Positions 5,113-7,154 of a DNA stretch of 7,154 bases are shown one piece after another. A model generated the notes under the pieces. It was not told the DNA's origin. It did no database searches and saw nothing but the letters and a program-made list of their open reading frames with translations. Position numbers and translations under genes: made by a program. This DNA is from Opitutia bacterium UBA4654 (GTDB taxonomy: Bacteria; Verrucomicrobiota; Verrucomicrobiia; Opitutales; Intestinicryptomonadaceae). Location: positions 3,825 through 10,978 of the forward strand of contig DHMA01000133.1 in the NCBI GenBank assembly GCA_002405555.1. Reading direction: 5' to 3'. Numbering within the stretch: position 1 is the first letter of the stretch; every line of letters begins with the position of its first letter.

Positions 5113-6123
5113 ATGGAAAAAATAAAACTATCGCAACTGTGCGGACTGCAACCGCACCCAATCCGAAAACAGATGGTATTTTTGCCGTCGCCAAACACCG
5201 CCGACGTTTACGACGATTTCTCGCCCTACGAAAGCTGGGAAAGCCTCGCCCTCGTGGAGAATGTCGCAAAAAACGGCGTTTTGGAGCCGATAGTGCTTTG
5301 CGGCGAATATATCGTTGACGGTATGCGCAGGCTCGATGCGGCAACGAATGCAAAACTGCCGCCCGACGCGGAAATTCCCGTGCGCCGCATCGAAGAAAGC
5401 GATGCACTGCTCACGGTAATTGCCTCCATCACGACGCGCCGCCATATGACGGTTCAGCAGCGCGTTTTCAACATCTACCAGTTTGTCAGAACCGACCACA
5501 TCAAGTGCCTTGAATACGGCAAACTTTTGGAAAAGGCGGCGGGCAAATTCGAACCTGCGGTTCCCCATTTTGACCCTAAAACCTCAGGTTTTAGGGTCGG
5601 AACGGACGGAAATTCCGACGTTCCGCAGCAAACCGACTATTTCTCCGAGTACCTTGCCGAACGCGAACGCGATTCCGAAATTTCCGCGCCCTGTGTTTGG
5701 TTGGCGAAGCGCATCGGCTGCGTGAGCAAGTATCTTACGTCGCTCGCAAAAGTTTGGGACTATCTCGAAGCGCTTCCCGTCGAGAAACGGTCCGTCAAGT
5801 TCAAAAACGCCGTCGCCTACATCAACGCAAAAGGCCTCAGCTTAAACAACCTTCTTCCCGCGCTTGAAGGCGAAGATTCCGAACGCGAAGACCTCAAACC
5901 CGAAAACGAGAGTGAACGCTACGACAAGTGGTTTGCACGTTGCAAATCGGGCTTTGCGGGACTCGCCGAAAGGTTCAATTCGGAACTGCTCGGCAGCGCT
6001 CCCGACGCGAAAAAGACGCTCTTCGAATACGCCCAAACTGCGGGGTTCAAACGCGATTCCGCCGCCGTTCTGCGCGACATCTTCGCCGACCTTGTAAAGC
6101 AGTTGGACAAACAAAACTCGTAA
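5113..6123 (+). CDS. ParB/Srx-domain protein of a transposable phage
   Basis: This 336-residue protein has an N-terminal ParB-like domain. NGVLEPIVLCGEYIVDGMRR then LDAATNAKLPPDAEIPVRRI (residues 54-93) matches the ParB core G-x-x-x-P-I...I-D-G-x-R-R-x-x-A. The usual GERRxRA nucleotide box appears as DGMRRLDAA (69-77). A helix with TTRRHMTVQQRVFN (107-120) follows. An HTH candidate, VWLAKRIGCVSKYLTSLAKV (195-214), may bind DNA. The C-terminal half is charged and helical, with no typical ParB dimer domain recognised. It lies 5 nt after the HTH gene and 20 nt before the transposase, without a clear Shine-Dalgarno. In Mu the transposition partner MuB lies after the transposase; a ParB-like protein ahead of it may help in target choice, replication or early regulation, but this is inference. 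The coding sequence contains a perfect 27-bp palindrome. Confidence 0.75.
   Translation: MEKIKLSQLCGLQPHPIRKQMVFLPSPNTADVYDDFSPYESWESLALVENVAKNGVLEPIVLCGEYIVDGMRRLDAATNAKLPPDAEIPVRRIEESDALLTVIASITTRRHMTVQQRVFNIYQFVRTDHIKCLEYGKLLEKAAGKFEPAVPHFDPKTSGFRVGTDGNSDVPQQTDYFSEYLAERERDSEISAPCVWLAKRIGCVSKYLTSLAKVWDYLEALPVEKRSVKFKNAVAYINAKGLSLNNLLPALEGEDSEREDLKPENESERYDKWFARCKSGFAGLAERFNSELLGSAPDAKKTLFEYAQTAGFKRDSAAVLRDIFADLVKQLDKQNS
5572..5598. repeat. Perfect 27-bp palindrome inside the ParB-like gene
   Basis: The left arm GACCCTAAAACCT and right arm AGGTTTTAGGGTC are exact reverse complements of 13 bp around a single central C (5585). It starts exactly on a codon boundary and covers nine codons, residues 154-162 (DPKTSGFRV), in the poorly structured linker between the ParB domain and the HTH. 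No T-rich tail follows, so it is not a standard intrinsic terminator. As RNA it would form a long hairpin; as DNA it could be a dimer-protein binding site. Confidence 0.9.
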
Positions 6124-6143
6124 ACCGAAACACAAAAACGGAC

Positions 6144-7154
6144 GTGAAACAAACCTACACACACCAAGAAAAGGCGGCGCTTGTCGTTCGCGTTGACGAA
6201 CTGATGGTATCGCGCAAGCTCTCGCAAAACACAGCCTGCGCGGTTGTGGGTATATCGTCCGGCCAAATCACCAAGTGGCGGCGGGCCCTCCGAAACGGCG
6301 GGCTTGCCGCCCTCGCAAACAACTACCAAAACTGCGGCCGCCGCCCGATGTATGTTCCCACGCCCGAAGAATCGGCGGCTCTGCGCGAACTCGTGCTAAA
6401 CACAGACCCCACAAGCGGGCTTCGGGTCAACAAAATCCTCGCCGCACAGCTCTTTGCCCGCGACCGCCGCTGTTCCGAGGAGCTACGCGCAATTCTCGAA
6501 AAGCTCGGCGCGGAACGCCGTACGCTGCCGCCCGCAATCGCCCGCGCGATGCAGGTTCGCAAGTCGGACAAAGACCTTTACCGCGGTCCCAAACGCGCCG
6601 CCTTGCAGGGCATTTTCACGCCGCGCGGTATGACGTGGGTCGAAGACGGCCTCGAGCGCGAAATCCGCCCCGGCGACATCTGGGAATCGGACGATATGAC
6701 TTTAAACGGAATGTTCTGGGTGCCGTGGGACTCCGACACCGACAAGTGCGCCGCAAAGTTCGGCTGCCGCGTATTCCGCGCCCAACTTCTGCCGTGGCTC
6801 GACATCGCGACGGGCGGCTTTGTGGCGTATTCGCTCGTTTTGCGCGAGTCCGACGCGTACAAGGCCGAGGACATCCGCTGGGCTTTGAGCCACCTTTTCA
6901 ACACCGTCGGCGTGCCGAAAGTGCTCCGTTTCGAGCACGGCTCTTGGGCGTCGAACGCCGTCGAATCGCTCGAACGCGACATAGGCGTTTGCCGAATCGT
7001 CCACGCAAAGACCGCGAAAGGCAAAATCATCGAGGGGCGATTCAACCAGTTGCAGCGCATTTTGGCGGTCAACGAAATTTTCCTCGGCCGCCGCCGCGGC
7101 GAATTCGAAAAGGCGAATTCCGACTGGCTCGCCTACCGCGACGGCCGCCGCGAC
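6144..7154 (+). CDS. Mu-type DDE transposase (N-terminal 337 residues, runs off the window)
   Basis: The integrase-type transposase that would insert and replicate the phage by transposition is open to the window end. An HTH near the N-terminus, RKLSQNTACAVVGISSGQIT with KWRRAL following (residues 24-49), should bind the phage ends or enhancer. A second helical segment covers about 74-125. The rve catalytic core begins with GDIWESDDMTLN (Asp183 or Asp184). FEHGSWASNAVE holds the position of the second acid at Glu264, and KGKIIEGRFNQLQ gives Glu297, 33 residues later, the classic spacing. The second acid is Glu where Asp is usual (DNG becomes EHG). The GTG start 6144 is preferred because the next in-frame start, ATG 6204, would remove helix 1; ribosome site weak. 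The C-terminal beta-barrel and any MuB-like ATPase gene lie beyond the window. Confidence 0.85.
   Translation, partial: MKQTYTHQEKAALVVRVDELMVSRKLSQNTACAVVGISSGQITKWRRALRNGGLAALANNYQNCGRRPMYVPTPEESAALRELVLNTDPTSGLRVNKILAAQLFARDRRCSEELRAILEKLGAERRTLPPAIARAMQVRKSDKDLYRGPKRAALQGIFTPRGMTWVEDGLEREIRPGDIWESDDMTLNGMFWVPWDSDTDKCAAKFGCRVFRAQLLPWLDIATGGFVAYSLVLRESDAYKAEDIRWALSHLFNTVGVPKVLRFEHGSWASNAVESLERDIGVCRIVHAKTAKGKIIEGRFNQLQRILAVNEIFLGRRRGEFEKANSDWLAYRDGRRD

Noticed and set aside
1..7154. CRISPR arrays, tRNA genes, insertion sequence ends and phage attachment ends
   Set aside because: No spaced direct repeats, cloverleaf with CCA end, or TG...CA terminal inverted repeats could be identified by reading the sequence. 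The phage ends probably lie outside the window.

Overview
The window is part of a transposable (Mu-like) prophage in a bacterium of moderate to high GC content. Three things support this. A DDE transposase with an N-terminal helix-turn-helix runs off the right edge. A Ner-like regulator sits opposite an XRE repressor. The left half carries a leftward head-packaging block in the Mu 25-26-27-28 order: membrane coiled-coil protein, small winged-helix protein, DUF3486-like small terminase, large terminase. The host cannot be fixed from the sequence. The protein style, weak Shine-Dalgarno use in several genes and the small lipoprotein would fit a Verrucomicrobiota/PVC-type host, but that is a low-confidence guess.

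Layout, left to right. Positions 1-3034 form a tightly packed leftward operon of seven genes. In order of transcription they are: a coiled-coil membrane protein, a winged-helix protein, a short lipoprotein, a helical charged protein, a small overlapping ORF with no ATG, the gp27-like small terminase, and a large terminase split into an ATPase ORF and a separate nuclease ORF cut by the window edge. Positions 3035-3173 are intergenic. They hold a strong leftward intrinsic terminator followed directly by a TATACT -10 element for the packaging operon. Positions 3174-4462 are an AT-rich leftward pair: an XRE repressor and, 2 nt after its stop, an unrecognised 298-residue protein with a C-terminal membrane anchor. 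Positions 4463-4540 are the divergent switch, with a near-consensus rightward sigma-70 promoter and GTTAA-type half sites. Positions 4541-7154 are the rightward early operon: Ner-like regulator, a second HTH protein, a ParB-like protein containing a perfect 27-bp palindrome, and the transposase.

Working model (inference). In the lysogen the XRE protein holds the early promoter off, and its co-transcribed tail-anchored partner is made as well. On induction the rightward operon makes the Ner-like protein, the ParB-like protein and the transposase for replicative transposition. The leftward packaging operon is transcribed later, from a promoter with a good -10 but no recognisable -35, as expected if a phage activator encoded elsewhere is required. 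Early and late blocks pointing apart resemble BcepMu/B3-type phages more than Mu itself. The points most worth following up are the repressor/tail-anchored gene pair, the split terminase, the palindrome inside the ParB-like gene, and a glutamate where the second catalytic aspartate of the transposase is expected.
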